The notes beneath the pieces are model-generated. The model saw only the letters and a list, made by a program, of their open reading frames with translations. It was not told where the DNA came from and ran no database searches. The position numbers were made by a program, and so were the translations under genes. From positions 2,976,001-3,040,000 of the forward strand of contig NZ_CP029488.1 in NCBI RefSeq assembly GCF_003177035.1: a DNA stretch of 64,000 nt. Reading direction: 5' to 3'. This document shows, one piece after another, positions 8,510-19,698 of this stretch. The first letter of the stretch is position 1. Every line of letters starts with the position of its first letter. Source of the stretch: Salinisphaera sp. LB1 (lineage in GTDB: Bacteria > Pseudomonadota > Gammaproteobacteria > Nevskiales > Salinisphaeraceae).

Positions 8510-10342
8510 ATGCCTATTCAACTGCTCGACGATCGATTGATCAGCCAGATTGCCGCCGGCGAGGTTGTGGAACGCCCGGCGTCCATCATCAAGGAGCTGG
8601 TCGAGAACAGTCTGGACGCGGGCGCCAGCCGTATCGCCGTGGACGTGGAAGAGGGCGGGCTGCGCCGGATGCTGATCGAGGATGACGGCTGCGGCGTGAG
8701 TGCCGATGAGCTGCCGCTCGCGGTTGCCCGGCACGCCACCAGCAAGATCGACAGTCTCGATGCGCTGGAATCGGTGGCCAGCCTCGGCTTCCGGGGCGAG
8801 GCGCTGGCCAGCATTGCCTCGGTCGCAGAGCTGACGCTGACCTCGCGGCTCGCCGGCGCCGATCGCGCCTATGCCATTTCGCCGCACATCGACACCCAGG
8901 CGCGCCCGGCGGCCGGTGCGCCCGGCACTCGCGTGGAGGTGCGCGAATTGTTCGCCCGGATTCCGGCGCGTCGGAAATTCCTGCGCGCGCCACCGACCGA
9001 GTTCAAGCATATCCGTCAGGCGTTCAATCAACTGGCCCTGTCGCGCTTCGATGTCGCTTTCACCCTGCGTCACGGCGGCGTGGAATCGGCGGCGCTGGGT
9101 GCCTGTGGCGACGCCGATGCCCGCAAGCGACGCGTGGCGCATGTTCTGGGCGGCGAATTCGATGATCACGCCGTGGCCGTGGACGAATCGGCGGCCGGCC
9201 TACGCCTGACCGGCTGGATCGCCACGCCGGGTTTCTCACGCGGGCAGGCGGATCGCCAGTACAGCTTCGTCAATGGCCGGCCGATCCGCGACAAGGTGTT
9301 CAACCATGCGGTGCGATTGGCCTACCGCGATCTGCTGCACAATCAACGCCATCCCGCCTATGTCTTGTATCTGACGCTCGATCCGCGCCAGGTCGACGTC
9401 AACGCGCATCCGGCCAAGGCCGAGGTGCGGTTCCGCCAGTCGCGGCTGGTGCACGATTTCATCCATCGCAGTGTCTCGCGGGCGCTGGCCGCGGTGGAGG
9501 CGCGTCCGCACGAGGCGCGAACCGTCGAGTTGGCGCCGGCGCCCGGCGCCGTCGAGTCATCGACGCCGCAGCGACCGATGACCCCGCGTGGATTGCACTT
9601 CGGGGCACAGCCGGCACGGCCCGGCCTCGCCGAGACAGCCGCCAGCTATCGCTTCCAGCAGCCGGCGTCGCCAGCCGCCGCGCCCGGTAACCACGATGTG
9701 CCCGCGCGCGACGTCGAGACGCCGGCCCCCCGCGCGCCGGCGAATGAGGAGGAAACGCCCCCGCTGGGTTATGCGATCGGCCAGCTGCACGACATCTATA
9801 TTCTGGCCCAGAACGCCGAAGGGCTCGTTCTGGTCGACATGCATGCCGCCCACGAGCGGGTGTTGTACGAGCAGCTCAAGGCCGAGTTCTCGGCCGGGCG
9901 CATCCAGTGCAAGCGTCTGCTCGTGCCCGAGACGCTGTCGCTGTCGGAGAGCGAGGCGGCGGTCGTGGAGCGTCGCGCCGAACTGCTGGCCGAGGTGGGT
10001 TTCGAGCTGGGGCGCAGCGGGCCGACCAGCGCCATGCTGCGTGGGGTGCCGGCGCTGCTGGCCGATCGCGATTATCTGGCCGTGGCGCGCGACGTGATCG
10101 CCGAGCTGGACGGCGGCCCGCGCGGGGCGGATGCGGTGCGTGATGTCCTCGACGACATCCTCGCGGACATGGGCTGCAAGGCGGCGGTCAAGGCCGGGCG
10201 ACGGCTAACGATTGCCGAGATGAACGCGCTGCTGCGGGACATGGAACACACCGACCGGGCCGGGCACTGCAATCATGGCCGTCCGAGCTGGGTCAGCGTC
10301 GACCGCGCGGGGCTGGATCGGCTGTTCATGCGTGGCCAGTAG
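8510..10342 (+). CDS. mutL: DNA mismatch repair protein MutL, endonuclease-type
   Basis: A 610-residue GHKL ATPase. Motif I includes KELVENSLDAGA with the Mg-binding Asn (about residue 36), followed by DDGCGV and GFRGEALASI. A Pro/Ala-rich linker (about 345-420) leads to the C-terminal dimerisation domain, which contains DMHAAHERVLYE (from about D443) and HCNHGRP (about 586). These match the metal-dependent endonuclease motifs of MutL proteins from species without MutH-dependent nicking, and differ from E. coli MutL. An in-frame GTG/ATG further upstream (8435) adds a poorly conserved leader; ATG 8510 gives the standard start MPIQLL. It overlaps nothing and miaA follows after two bases. Confidence 0.96.
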   Translation: MPIQLLDDRLISQIAAGEVVERPASIIKELVENSLDAGASRIAVDVEEGGLRRMLIEDDGCGVSADELPLAVARHATSKIDSLDALESVASLGFRGEALASIASVAELTLTSRLAGADRAYAISPHIDTQARPAAGAPGTRVEVRELFARIPARRKFLRAPPTEFKHIRQAFNQLALSRFDVAFTLRHGGVESAALGACGDADARKRRVAHVLGGEFDDHAVAVDESAAGLRLTGWIATPGFSRGQADRQYSFVNGRPIRDKVFNHAVRLAYRDLLHNQRHPAYVLYLTLDPRQVDVNAHPAKAEVRFRQSRLVHDFIHRSVSRALAAVEARPHEARTVELAPAPGAVESSTPQRPMTPRGLHFGAQPARPGLAETAASYRFQQPASPAAAPGNHDVPARDVETPAPRAPANEEETPPLGYAIGQLHDIYILAQNAEGLVLVDMHAAHERVLYEQLKAEFSAGRIQCKRLLVPETLSLSESEAAVVERRAELLAEVGFELGRSGPTSAMLRGVPALLADRDYLAVARDVIAELDGGPRGADAVRDVLDDILADMGCKAAVKAGRRLTIAEMNALLRDMEHTDRAGHCNHGRPSWVSVDRAGLDRLFMRGQ

Positions 10343-10344
10343 CG

Positions 10345-11286
10345 ATGTCGGATAAACCGCCGGTTGTCTTCATCCTGGGCCCGACCGCGTCCGGCAAGAC
10401 CGGGCTCGCCATCGATCTGGTCGCGTCGATGAATGCCGAGATCGTGTCGGTGGATTCGGCCATGGTTTATCGCGGCATGGACATCGGCACGGCCAAGCCG
10501 GACGCGGCGACCCTGGCGCGCGCGCCGCATGCGCTGATCGATATCCGCGACCCGGCCGAGGCCTACTCGGCGGCCGATTTCGTCCGCGACGCCCGGGCCG
10601 AGATCGAGCGGATTCATGCCGCCGGGCGTCTGCCGCTTCTGGTCGGCGGCACGTCGTTGTATTTCCGGGCGCTCGAGCATGGCCTGTCCGACATGCCGGG
10701 ACGCGACCCCGCGCTGCGTGCCCGTCTGACCCAAGAGGCCGCGGAACGGGGTTGGGCGGCGCTGCACGCGCGCCTGGCGCGTATCGACCCGCCGACCGCG
10801 GCACGCATCCATCCCAACGACGCCCAGCGCATTCAGCGCATGCTGGAGATTCATGCGCTGACCGGGCAGGCGCCGAGCGTGCTGCACGCAAGCAGCGGCG
10901 CGGCCGATCTGCCGTGGTCGATTCACAAAATGATCGTCGCGCCGAGCACGCGCGAACGCTTGCATCGCAATATTTCCAAGCGCTTTGGCCTGATGATGGC
11001 CGCGGGATTTTTTGCAGAGGTTGAAAAGCTTCATGCTCGTCCCGATCTCGATCTAGCGCAACCTGCGATGCGAGCCGTTGGCTATCGTCAGCTGTGGCAG
11101 TCATTGGACGGCATGTTCGGCCTGGACGAGGCCGTGGACCGGGCCGTGATCGCCTCACGTCAGCTGGCCAAGCGACAGCTCACCTGGCTGCGTTCTCTCG
11201 ACGATGCGCCCTGGCTCGCGAGCGACGACGACACAATGAAAATCCGGGCGCGGCGGCTCGTCGAAACGGCGGCCGGTGCGACCTGA
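10345..11286 (+). CDS. miaA: tRNA dimethylallyltransferase
   Basis: A 313-residue enzyme that adds a dimethylallyl group to A37 of UNN-decoding tRNAs. It has P-loop GPTASGKTGLA at residues 9-19, the DSAMVYRGMDIGTAKP substrate segment, HALIDIRDPAEAYS, GGTSLYFRAL and the RAVGYRQLW segment near the C terminus. Two bases separate it from mutL, and hfq follows after about 58 bases. This is the classical mutL-miaA-hfq order. Length and motifs are ordinary. Confidence 0.96.
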   Translation: MSDKPPVVFILGPTASGKTGLAIDLVASMNAEIVSVDSAMVYRGMDIGTAKPDAATLARAPHALIDIRDPAEAYSAADFVRDARAEIERIHAAGRLPLLVGGTSLYFRALEHGLSDMPGRDPALRARLTQEAAERGWAALHARLARIDPPTAARIHPNDAQRIQRMLEIHALTGQAPSVLHASSGAADLPWSIHKMIVAPSTRERLHRNISKRFGLMMAAGFFAEVEKLHARPDLDLAQPAMRAVGYRQLWQSLDGMFGLDEAVDRAVIASRQLAKRQLTWLRSLDDAPWLASDDDTMKIRARRLVETAAGAT

Positions 11287-11344
11287 AATCATGCTAATAT
11301 TTTCTTGATCTTTTTTGTCCCCCCGACTTTGTGGAGTCTGTTCC

Positions 11345-11596
11345 ATGGCAAAAGGCCAAACATTACAAGAACCATTCCTCAACGCCTTGCGCAAAGAGCG
11401 TGTGCCGGTGTCGATCTATCTCGTCAACGGCATCAAGCTGCAGGGGCAGATCGAATCTTTTGACCAGTTTGTGGTGCTGTTGCGTAATGCCGTCAATCAG
11501 ATGGTGTACAAGCATGCGATTTCCACCATCGTGCCGTCGCGCAACGTCCGCAATGAAGTGCGCGACGAAATGTCGCAGGAGTCCGACGATAGCTAG
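11345..11596 (+). CDS. hfq: RNA chaperone Hfq
   Basis: An 83-residue Sm-like protein that forms a hexamer and pairs small RNAs with mRNAs. The start is [13 protein letters not shown] at ATG 11345, with GGAG nine bases upstream. The Sm1 region ([20 protein letters not shown]) and the Sm2 [12 protein letters not shown] motif are both conserved. The upstream spacer (11287-11340) is strikingly AT-rich for this genome and contains TAATAT and a T-tract, so an hfq-proximal promoter is likely. hflX starts 11 bases downstream. Confidence 0.97.
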   Translation: MAKGQTLQEPFLNALRKERVPVSIYLVNGIKLQGQIESFDQFVVLLRNAVNQMVYKHAISTIVPSRNVRNEVRDEMSQESDDS

Positions 11597-11607
11597 GGTT
11601 CAAGCGC

Positions 11608-12957
11608 ATGTTTGAGCGGCCGCCCACCGGCCAGGCGGCCGTGATCGTCCATATCGCCTTCGGCATCGACGAGTACGAGGCCGCGGATCAGGAATTTCGT
11701 GAACTCGTGGAATCCGCGGGCGCCCATGTGTTGTGTCATGTCGGCGGCTCGCGCCGGGTTCCGGATCCGCGTTTCTTCATCGGCGGCGGCAAGGCCGACG
11801 AAATTGCCGCCGCCGTGGCTGAATACGGCGCCGAATTGGTGGTGTTCAACCACGATCTGTCGCCCAGCCAGGAGCGCAATCTTGAAAAGCGCATGAACGC
11901 GCGGGTGCTCGATCGTGCCGGTCTGATCCTGGATATCTTTGCGCGGCGGGCACGCTCTCACGAGGGCAAGCTGCAAGTGGAGCTGGCCCAGTTGCAACAC
12001 CTGGCCACGCGCCTGGTGCGCGGCTGGTCCCATCTCGAGCGGCAGAAGGGCGGTATCGGTCTGCGCGGGCCGGGCGAGACCCAGCTCGAGACCGACCGTC
12101 GCCTGCTCAATGACCGTATCAAGCTGCTGCGCTCCCGTCTGGACAAGGTGCTGGCCCGGCGTGACCAGGGCCGGGCGTCGCGCCGGCGCACGCGAACCCC
12201 GGTGGTGTCGCTGGTCGGTTATACCAATGCCGGCAAGTCGACGCTGTTCAATCGACTGACCGGCGAGACGATCTATGCTGCCGACCAGCTGTTCGCAACC
12301 CTCGATCCGACCCTGCGACGCATGGACGTGCCGGTGGGCGAGCCCCTGATCGTGGCCGATACGGTCGGCTTCATCCGCGATCTGCCGCATGAACTGGTGG
12401 CTGCGTTCCGCGCGACGCTCGAGGAGACACGCGAGGCCGACGTGCTGGTGCACGTGATCGACGTGGCCGACAGCGAGCGGCGGGCGCATGCCCGCGAGGT
12501 CAACGGTGTGCTTGGCGATATCGGCGCGGGCGACGTGCCGCAGCTCGAGGTCTTCAACAAGGTCGATCTGCTCGACGATGAGCCGCCCCGCGTTGAATAC
12601 GACGCTCATGGGCGGCCGGTGCGGGTCTATGTCTCGGCGGTGACCGGCGAAGGCCTGGATGAGCTTCGCCATGCACTGGCTGCTTTTTGCTACCCGGATA
12701 CGGTGGTCGGAACGCTACGCGTGCCACCGGCCGCCGGCTGGTTGCGCTCCCAGCTCTATGAGCTCGGCGTGGTCGGCGAGGAACGTTATGCCGACAACGG
12801 CGATGCGTTGGTCTCGGTGACCGCATCGCAGGCGGATCTGGAGCGTGTGGTGGCCCAGGCCGGGCTGGTATTCGGTGACGTGCTCATCGATCGCCGCCCC
12901 GTACGCCCGGACGTCGAGCGCCTCGCCGAAGCGCGCGTCCCCCGCCGGCCGGCTTGA
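11608..12957 (+). CDS. hflX: ribosome-associated GTPase HflX
   Basis: A 449-residue GTPase that splits stalled or heat-stressed 70S ribosomes. The N-terminal HflX domain (about 10-190; GGGKADEIA, coiled helix with RQKGGIGLRGPGETQLE) precedes the G domain: G1 GYTNAGKST (about 206-214), DTVGFIRDLP as G3, and FNKVDL as G4. A C-terminal extension (about 370-449) is present as in gammaproteobacteria. It follows hfq closely. Confidence 0.96.
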   Translation: MFERPPTGQAAVIVHIAFGIDEYEAADQEFRELVESAGAHVLCHVGGSRRVPDPRFFIGGGKADEIAAAVAEYGAELVVFNHDLSPSQERNLEKRMNARVLDRAGLILDIFARRARSHEGKLQVELAQLQHLATRLVRGWSHLERQKGGIGLRGPGETQLETDRRLLNDRIKLLRSRLDKVLARRDQGRASRRRTRTPVVSLVGYTNAGKSTLFNRLTGETIYAADQLFATLDPTLRRMDVPVGEPLIVADTVGFIRDLPHELVAAFRATLEETREADVLVHVIDVADSERRAHAREVNGVLGDIGAGDVPQLEVFNKVDLLDDEPPRVEYDAHGRPVRVYVSAVTGEGLDELRHALAAFCYPDTVVGTLRVPPAAGWLRSQLYELGVVGEERYADNGDALVSVTASQADLERVVAQAGLVFGDVLIDRRPVRPDVERLAEARVPRRPA

Positions 12958-13259
12958 TGTGCGTGTTTCCGGGGCACAACGTTCGACAGGGTTTCGGGCG
13001 GACTATAGACTTGCGGGAAAATCGCAGGCCGTTCACGCATCGTTATGCCGGGTTGCGCTGCTGCGGGCCGCTCCACGGCCCTGTGTGCGATCGGTGACAG
13101 TCAAGGAGAGCGGCTTGTTCACTCAGGGATTGACCGGCAAACGGCCGATGCGCGTGCGCGCGAAAACGGGCGGGCGCCCTGAAGCGGCCGCCCGATGTGA
13201 ACGCGAGGGGCGCGGCAGTGTGCAAGCCGTGCCATCGACTCGATCAGAGGCTTTCTAGC
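12958..13259. other. intergenic region upstream of hflK, no gene seen
   Basis: About 300 bases between hflX and hflK. An open frame runs through part of it, but has no homology-like character and is a GC-rich shadow. A 7-bp stem CGGGCGG/CCGCCCG at 13167-13173 and 13188-13194 is the only structure noticed. A promoter for hflKC probably lies here, but I cannot fix its position. Confidence 0.4.
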
Positions 13260-14642
13260 ATGGCGTGGAACGAGCCCGGCAAGGGCAAGGATCCGTGGGG
13301 CGGGGGCAACCGCAACAACAGTGGCGGCAACGGCGGCGGACCGCCGGACCTCGACCAGATCTGGAAGCGCTTTCGTGAGCGCTTTTCCGGCAAGCGCGGC
13401 GGCGGTGGCTCCGGCGGCGGCGGCAGCAATGGCGGGGGCGGCATCGGCGGCGGGGTATTCGTCGCGCTCGTCCCGGTCGTCCTCGTGATCTGGCTGGCCA
13501 CCGGGCTTTACGTCGTGCAGCCGGGCGAGAAGGGCGTCGTGCTGCGATTGGGGGCGTATACACACACCGCCGACGCCGGCTGGCACTGGCATTTGCCGTA
13601 CCCGATCAGCACGGTGTCCAAGGTCGACACGCACCAGGTGCGTCGGACCAGCAATCGCGCGGTCATGTTGACCAAGGACGAGAATATCGTCGATGTCGAG
13701 GTCTCGGTGCAGTACCGCATTGCGGATGCCATGAGCTATCTGTTCCAGTTGCAGGATCCCGAGAACACCGTGCAGCAGGTGCTGCGTTCGGCGGTGCGCG
13801 AGATCGTCGGCACCTCGGACATGAATCAGGTGATCCAGGAAGGGGTTCAGGTCAACCAGCTCGACAACAAGGCGCTGGCCCATGTCGACCTCAAGGAGAA
13901 CTCCGGTCAGCCCAAGAAGAAGAACGGGCTGAAGAATATGGACAAGAAGCTGGCCAGCCAGATCAAGCAGAAGCAGAACGAATACCCGCAGATTACCGAT
14001 CGCTCGCGTGCGAAGCTGCCGGACAACGTGCGCCGGATCATGCAGTACACGCTGAATAAATATAACGCGGGTATCCACATTCTTGCGGTCAACGTGCAGT
14101 ACGCCCAGCCGCCGGAGCAGGTGCAGGGCGCCTTCCAGGAGGCCATCAAGGCGCGTGAGGAAGAAGAGCGCGCCAAGAACATCGCCCGTGCCTACGCCCG
14201 CGATATCGTGGCGCGCGCCCAGGGCGACAAGGCGCAGATCATTGCCCAGGCGCGCGCTTACAAGCAGCGCAAGATCAACCGCGCCGAGGGCCAGGCGGCC
14301 CGCTTCTCCGACTTGCTCGCTCAGTACCAGAAGGCGCCCCAGGTGACCCGCGAGCGGCTGTATCTGGAGACCATGGGCGACGTGCTGTCGGCCTCTCATC
14401 TGATCCTCAACGACGGGTCGTCGAATTCGATGAGTTATCTGCCGCTGGACAAGATTCTCGGCAAGTCGACGGGTTCGAAGAAATCTGCCAACACCGGCGA
14501 ATCCGGTTCGAGCGGCAGCGCTAACGCGTCCCCGCCCCTGCCCAGTCAGTCGGGTGACAACGGTAGCGGCAACGGTTCGAGTACGAGCGGCAACTCCGGC
14601 TCGAACGTCGACAACCTGCGCAGCCGGAGCCGCAACTCATGA
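13260..14642 (+). CDS. hflK: FtsH protease modulator, SPFH-family subunit HflK
   Basis: A 460-residue inner-membrane SPFH/band-7 protein that with HflC surrounds and modulates FtsH. It has a Gly/Asn-rich cytosolic N terminus (about 12-65), one membrane helix (about 66-85), the SPFH domain, and a helical coiled region with PPEQVQGAFQEAIKAREEE. The C-terminal tail (about 410-460) is Ser/Gly/Asn-rich. Unusual: about 55 residues (196-250), rich in Lys, Gln and Asn, are inserted where HflK proteins normally pass directly from the LTEGR-type segment to the next helix. I chose ATG 13260 (MAWNEPG, the family start) over an upstream in-frame start at 13197. It overlaps hflC by ATGA. Confidence 0.94.
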   Translation: MAWNEPGKGKDPWGGGNRNNSGGNGGGPPDLDQIWKRFRERFSGKRGGGGSGGGGSNGGGGIGGGVFVALVPVVLVIWLATGLYVVQPGEKGVVLRLGAYTHTADAGWHWHLPYPISTVSKVDTHQVRRTSNRAVMLTKDENIVDVEVSVQYRIADAMSYLFQLQDPENTVQQVLRSAVREIVGTSDMNQVIQEGVQVNQLDNKALAHVDLKENSGQPKKKNGLKNMDKKLASQIKQKQNEYPQITDRSRAKLPDNVRRIMQYTLNKYNAGIHILAVNVQYAQPPEQVQGAFQEAIKAREEEERAKNIARAYARDIVARAQGDKAQIIAQARAYKQRKINRAEGQAARFSDLLAQYQKAPQVTRERLYLETMGDVLSASHLILNDGSSNSMSYLPLDKILGKSTGSKKSANTGESGSSGSANASPPLPSQSGDNGSGNGSSTSGNSGSNVDNLRSRSRNS

Positions 14643-15523
14643 ATGGCAAGCAGATTTTTGCTCTGATCGTCGTCGTCATCGCGGCCTATGTGGCCTATGA
14701 CTCGGTGTTTGTGGTGACGCCACGCCAGCGCGTGGTGGTGGTGCAGATGGGTAAAATCATCGGTTCCCAGTACCAGCCCGGCCTGCATTTCAAGATGCCG
14801 TTCGTGCAGCAGGTGCATCGTTTCGATCGCCGCGTGATGACGCTGACCGGGGATATCCACCGCGTGCTGACCTCGGAGAACAAGAACCTGTCGGTGGATT
14901 ACTTCGTCAAATGGCAGATCGCCAAGCCGGTGAAGTACTACCTGTCGACCCACGGCAACGCCGACCGGGCACGCAGCCTGTTGACCGAGTCCGTGCAGAA
15001 CGATTTGCTGGCCGAGTTTTCCAAGCGCACCATCCGGCAGGCCGTCGGCGATGACCGGAACGAGATCGTCGCCGCGGTTCAGGTACAGGTGAACCAGGCG
15101 GCCAAGCAGCTCGGCATCGATGTGAGGGATGTGCGCATCATGAAGCTCGATCTGCCGTCCAAGGTCAGCGACACGGTCTACGAGCGCATGCGCTCGGAGC
15201 GCCAGGAAGTGATCCGTACGCTGCGCGCGCAGGGCGACGCGGCGGCCAAGGAAATTCGTTCCGATGCCGAGCGCGAGCGTACGGTGGTGCTGGCCAAGGC
15301 CTACAAGCAGGCCGAGTCGATCCGGGGCCAGGGCGATGCCAAGGCGGCACAGGTCTATGCCGATGCCTACAAGAAGGACCCGGGCTTCTACAGCTTCTAT
15401 CGCAGTTTGCAGGTCTACCGGCAGAACATCGGCGACAACGATGTCCTGCTGCTCAAGCCCGATGGCAAGCTTTTCAAGTACTTCAATCCCGCGCTCGCCG
15501 CGGGCGCCGGCCACCAGAAATAG
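14639..15523 (+). CDS. hflC: FtsH protease modulator HflC
   Basis: A 294-residue SPFH/band-7 partner of HflK. It has one N-terminal membrane helix (about 5-23; IFALIVVVIAAYVAYDSVFVV), the TPRQRVVVVQMGK segment typical of HflC, and an SPFH domain with a long C-terminal helix (residues about 190-260, SERQEVIRTLRAQG). The start overlaps the hflK stop by four bases. Normal length and order. Confidence 0.95.
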   Translation: MNGKQIFALIVVVIAAYVAYDSVFVVTPRQRVVVVQMGKIIGSQYQPGLHFKMPFVQQVHRFDRRVMTLTGDIHRVLTSENKNLSVDYFVKWQIAKPVKYYLSTHGNADRARSLLTESVQNDLLAEFSKRTIRQAVGDDRNEIVAAVQVQVNQAAKQLGIDVRDVRIMKLDLPSKVSDTVYERMRSERQEVIRTLRAQGDAAAKEIRSDAERERTVVLAKAYKQAESIRGQGDAKAAQVYADAYKKDPGFYSFYRSLQVYRQNIGDNDVLLLKPDGKLFKYFNPALAAGAGHQK

Positions 15524-15535
15524 CAGCCGCCGACG

Positions 15536-15727
15536 ATGTGGGCCGACCTGTTGCGCGCTTTGGCGCTCGTCTGCGTGATCGAGGGGCTGATGCCCTTCAT
15601 CGCGCCGGAGCGCTGGCGTGAGACGGTCATGCGGCTGGCCGATGTCGCGCCACGCCAGTTGCGTATCTTTGGGGCCGTGATGATCGCCGTCGGCGTCGTG
15701 GCGCTGCAGTTTCTACACCATTTTTAG
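15536..15727 (+). CDS. DUF2065 (YjeT-like) small membrane protein
   Basis: A 63-residue protein with two predicted membrane helices (about 5-20 and 43-60) joined by the conserved loop PERWRETVMRLADV. It is the usual neighbour between hflC and the hisZ/purA genes. Function is not known. It starts 12 bases after hflC and ends four bases before hisZ, so it is translated as part of that transcript. Confidence 0.85.
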   Translation: MWADLLRALALVCVIEGLMPFIAPERWRETVMRLADVAPRQLRIFGAVMIAVGVVALQFLHHF

Positions 15728-15731
15728 AGCC

Positions 15732-18222
<2,491 letters not shown>

Positions 18223-18339
18223 GCCCGGGGCGTCGCGCGCCGGTGGCGGGTGCGGATCGGCCTGGCACGCAAGCGGCGCGGTCACGGCCGTGCCCCATTA
18301 CGCCAGCGGCCGTGGCTGCCGTGACAGGAGCATGTACCG

Positions 18340-19698
18340 ATGACCCAGCCCGGCGACGATGCCGCAGCCGCTGCCACCGACCGGGATCCGGTCGCACGCT
18401 TCTTCGAGTTTGGTCGCGAGGGCACCGACTACCGGCGCGAGATTGTCGGCGGTGTGACGACGTTCCTGGCCATGGCCTACATCATGTTCGTCAACCCGAG
18501 CATTCTCTCGGCGGCGGGCATGGACCGGGGCGCGGTGTTCACGGCCACGGCGCTGGCCTCGATCGTCGGTTGCGTGCTGATGGCGCTGGTGGCGCGTTAC
18601 CCGGTCGGAATCGCACCGAGCATGGGGCTCAATGCCTTTTTCGCGTACTCGGTGGTGTTGGGCATGGGTGTTCCGTGGCAGACGGCGCTGGTCGGCGTCC
18701 TGTTTTCGGGCCTGATTTTCGTGCTGATCACCGTGTTGCGGTTGCGCGAGATGATTCTGGATGCCATCCCCGTCGATCTGAAGATGGCATCCGCATGCGG
18801 CATCGGCCTGTTCATCGCGCTGATCGGCTTTGAGGATTCCGGGATCGTCGTGAACAACAAGGCCACGCTGGTCACCCTTGGCGATCTGACCACGCCGGGT
18901 ACGCTGCTGACGGTCTTCGGTCTGTTTGCGTCGATCGTGCTGATGTTGCGTCGCCTGCCGGGCGCGATCTTCTTCGGCATGGTGCTGACCGCGCTGCTCG
19001 GGATGGCCACGGGCGTGATCACGACGCCGCACGCCATCGTCGGCCACGTGCCCAGCGTGGCGCCGGTATTCGGGGTAGCCATCACGCAGCTGTTCCACGC
19101 GCCGGGCGATGTATTCACGCTCAAACTGCTCGTGGTGGTGCTGACGTTCCTGTTCGTCGAATTCTTCGATACCGCGGGCACGCTGATGGCCGTGGCAACC
19201 CAGGCCGGGCTGATCGACGGCAACCGTATCCGGCGCTCGCGCCAGGCGCTGCTCGCGGATTCGGGTTCGGTCGTGGCCTCCGCCGTGATCGGGACTTCGC
19301 CGACGACGTCCTATATCGAATCCACCGCCGGTGTCGCCTCCGGCGCGCGCACCGGCTTTGCCTCGCTGGTCACGGCGTCGTTGTTCGTGCTGGCGTTGTT
19401 CTTCTCGCCTTTGCTTTCCGTGGTGACGTCGAGTGTCACCGCGCCGGCGCTCATCATCGTCGGTGTGCTCATGGTGTCGTCGCTCGGCGAGATCCAATGG
19501 CAGCGTCTCGAGATCGCGGTGCCCGCGTTCCTGACCTTGATCACGATGCCCGTGACCTACAGCATCGCCAACGGTATCGCGCTCGGCCTGGTGGTGTATC
19601 CGGTGACCATGGTGGTCAGTGGGCGAGGGCGCGAGTTGCACCCGATTCTTTATGCGCTGTTCGTGATCTTCGTCGGCTACTTCGCGTTTCTGGCCTGA
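18340..19698 (+). CDS. NCS2/AzgA-family purine permease
   Basis: A 452-residue inner-membrane transporter with about 12 to 14 hydrophobic segments. The N terminus DYRREIVGGVTTFLAMAYIMFVNP and SMGLNAFFAYSVVLGMG are signatures of the AzgA-like branch (hypoxanthine/guanine or adenine:proton symporters). FFDTAGTLMAVATQAGL and the SPTTSYIESTAGVASGARTG-type segment near residues 320-340 form the binding-site repeat. Substrate is inferred from family and the purA neighbour. The gene ends tail to tail with the diguanylate cyclase gene, overlapping it by 22 bases (19677-19698). Confidence 0.9.
   Translation: MTQPGDDAAAAATDRDPVARFFEFGREGTDYRREIVGGVTTFLAMAYIMFVNPSILSAAGMDRGAVFTATALASIVGCVLMALVARYPVGIAPSMGLNAFFAYSVVLGMGVPWQTALVGVLFSGLIFVLITVLRLREMILDAIPVDLKMASACGIGLFIALIGFEDSGIVVNNKATLVTLGDLTTPGTLLTVFGLFASIVLMLRRLPGAIFFGMVLTALLGMATGVITTPHAIVGHVPSVAPVFGVAITQLFHAPGDVFTLKLLVVVLTFLFVEFFDTAGTLMAVATQAGLIDGNRIRRSRQALLADSGSVVASAVIGTSPTTSYIESTAGVASGARTGFASLVTASLFVLALFFSPLLSVVTSSVTAPALIIVGVLMVSSLGEIQWQRLEIAVPAFLTLITMPVTYSIANGIALGLVVYPVTMVVSGRGRELHPILYALFVIFVGYFAFLA

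Noticed and set aside
8274-8510. 78-residue frame between furA and mutL
   Set aside because: Arg/Ala-rich, no homology-like features; it starts inside the furA promoter.
13197-13259. N-terminal extension of HflK
   Set aside because: The residues are not those of an HflK start, while MAWNEPG at 13260 is the family start with AGAGG upstream.
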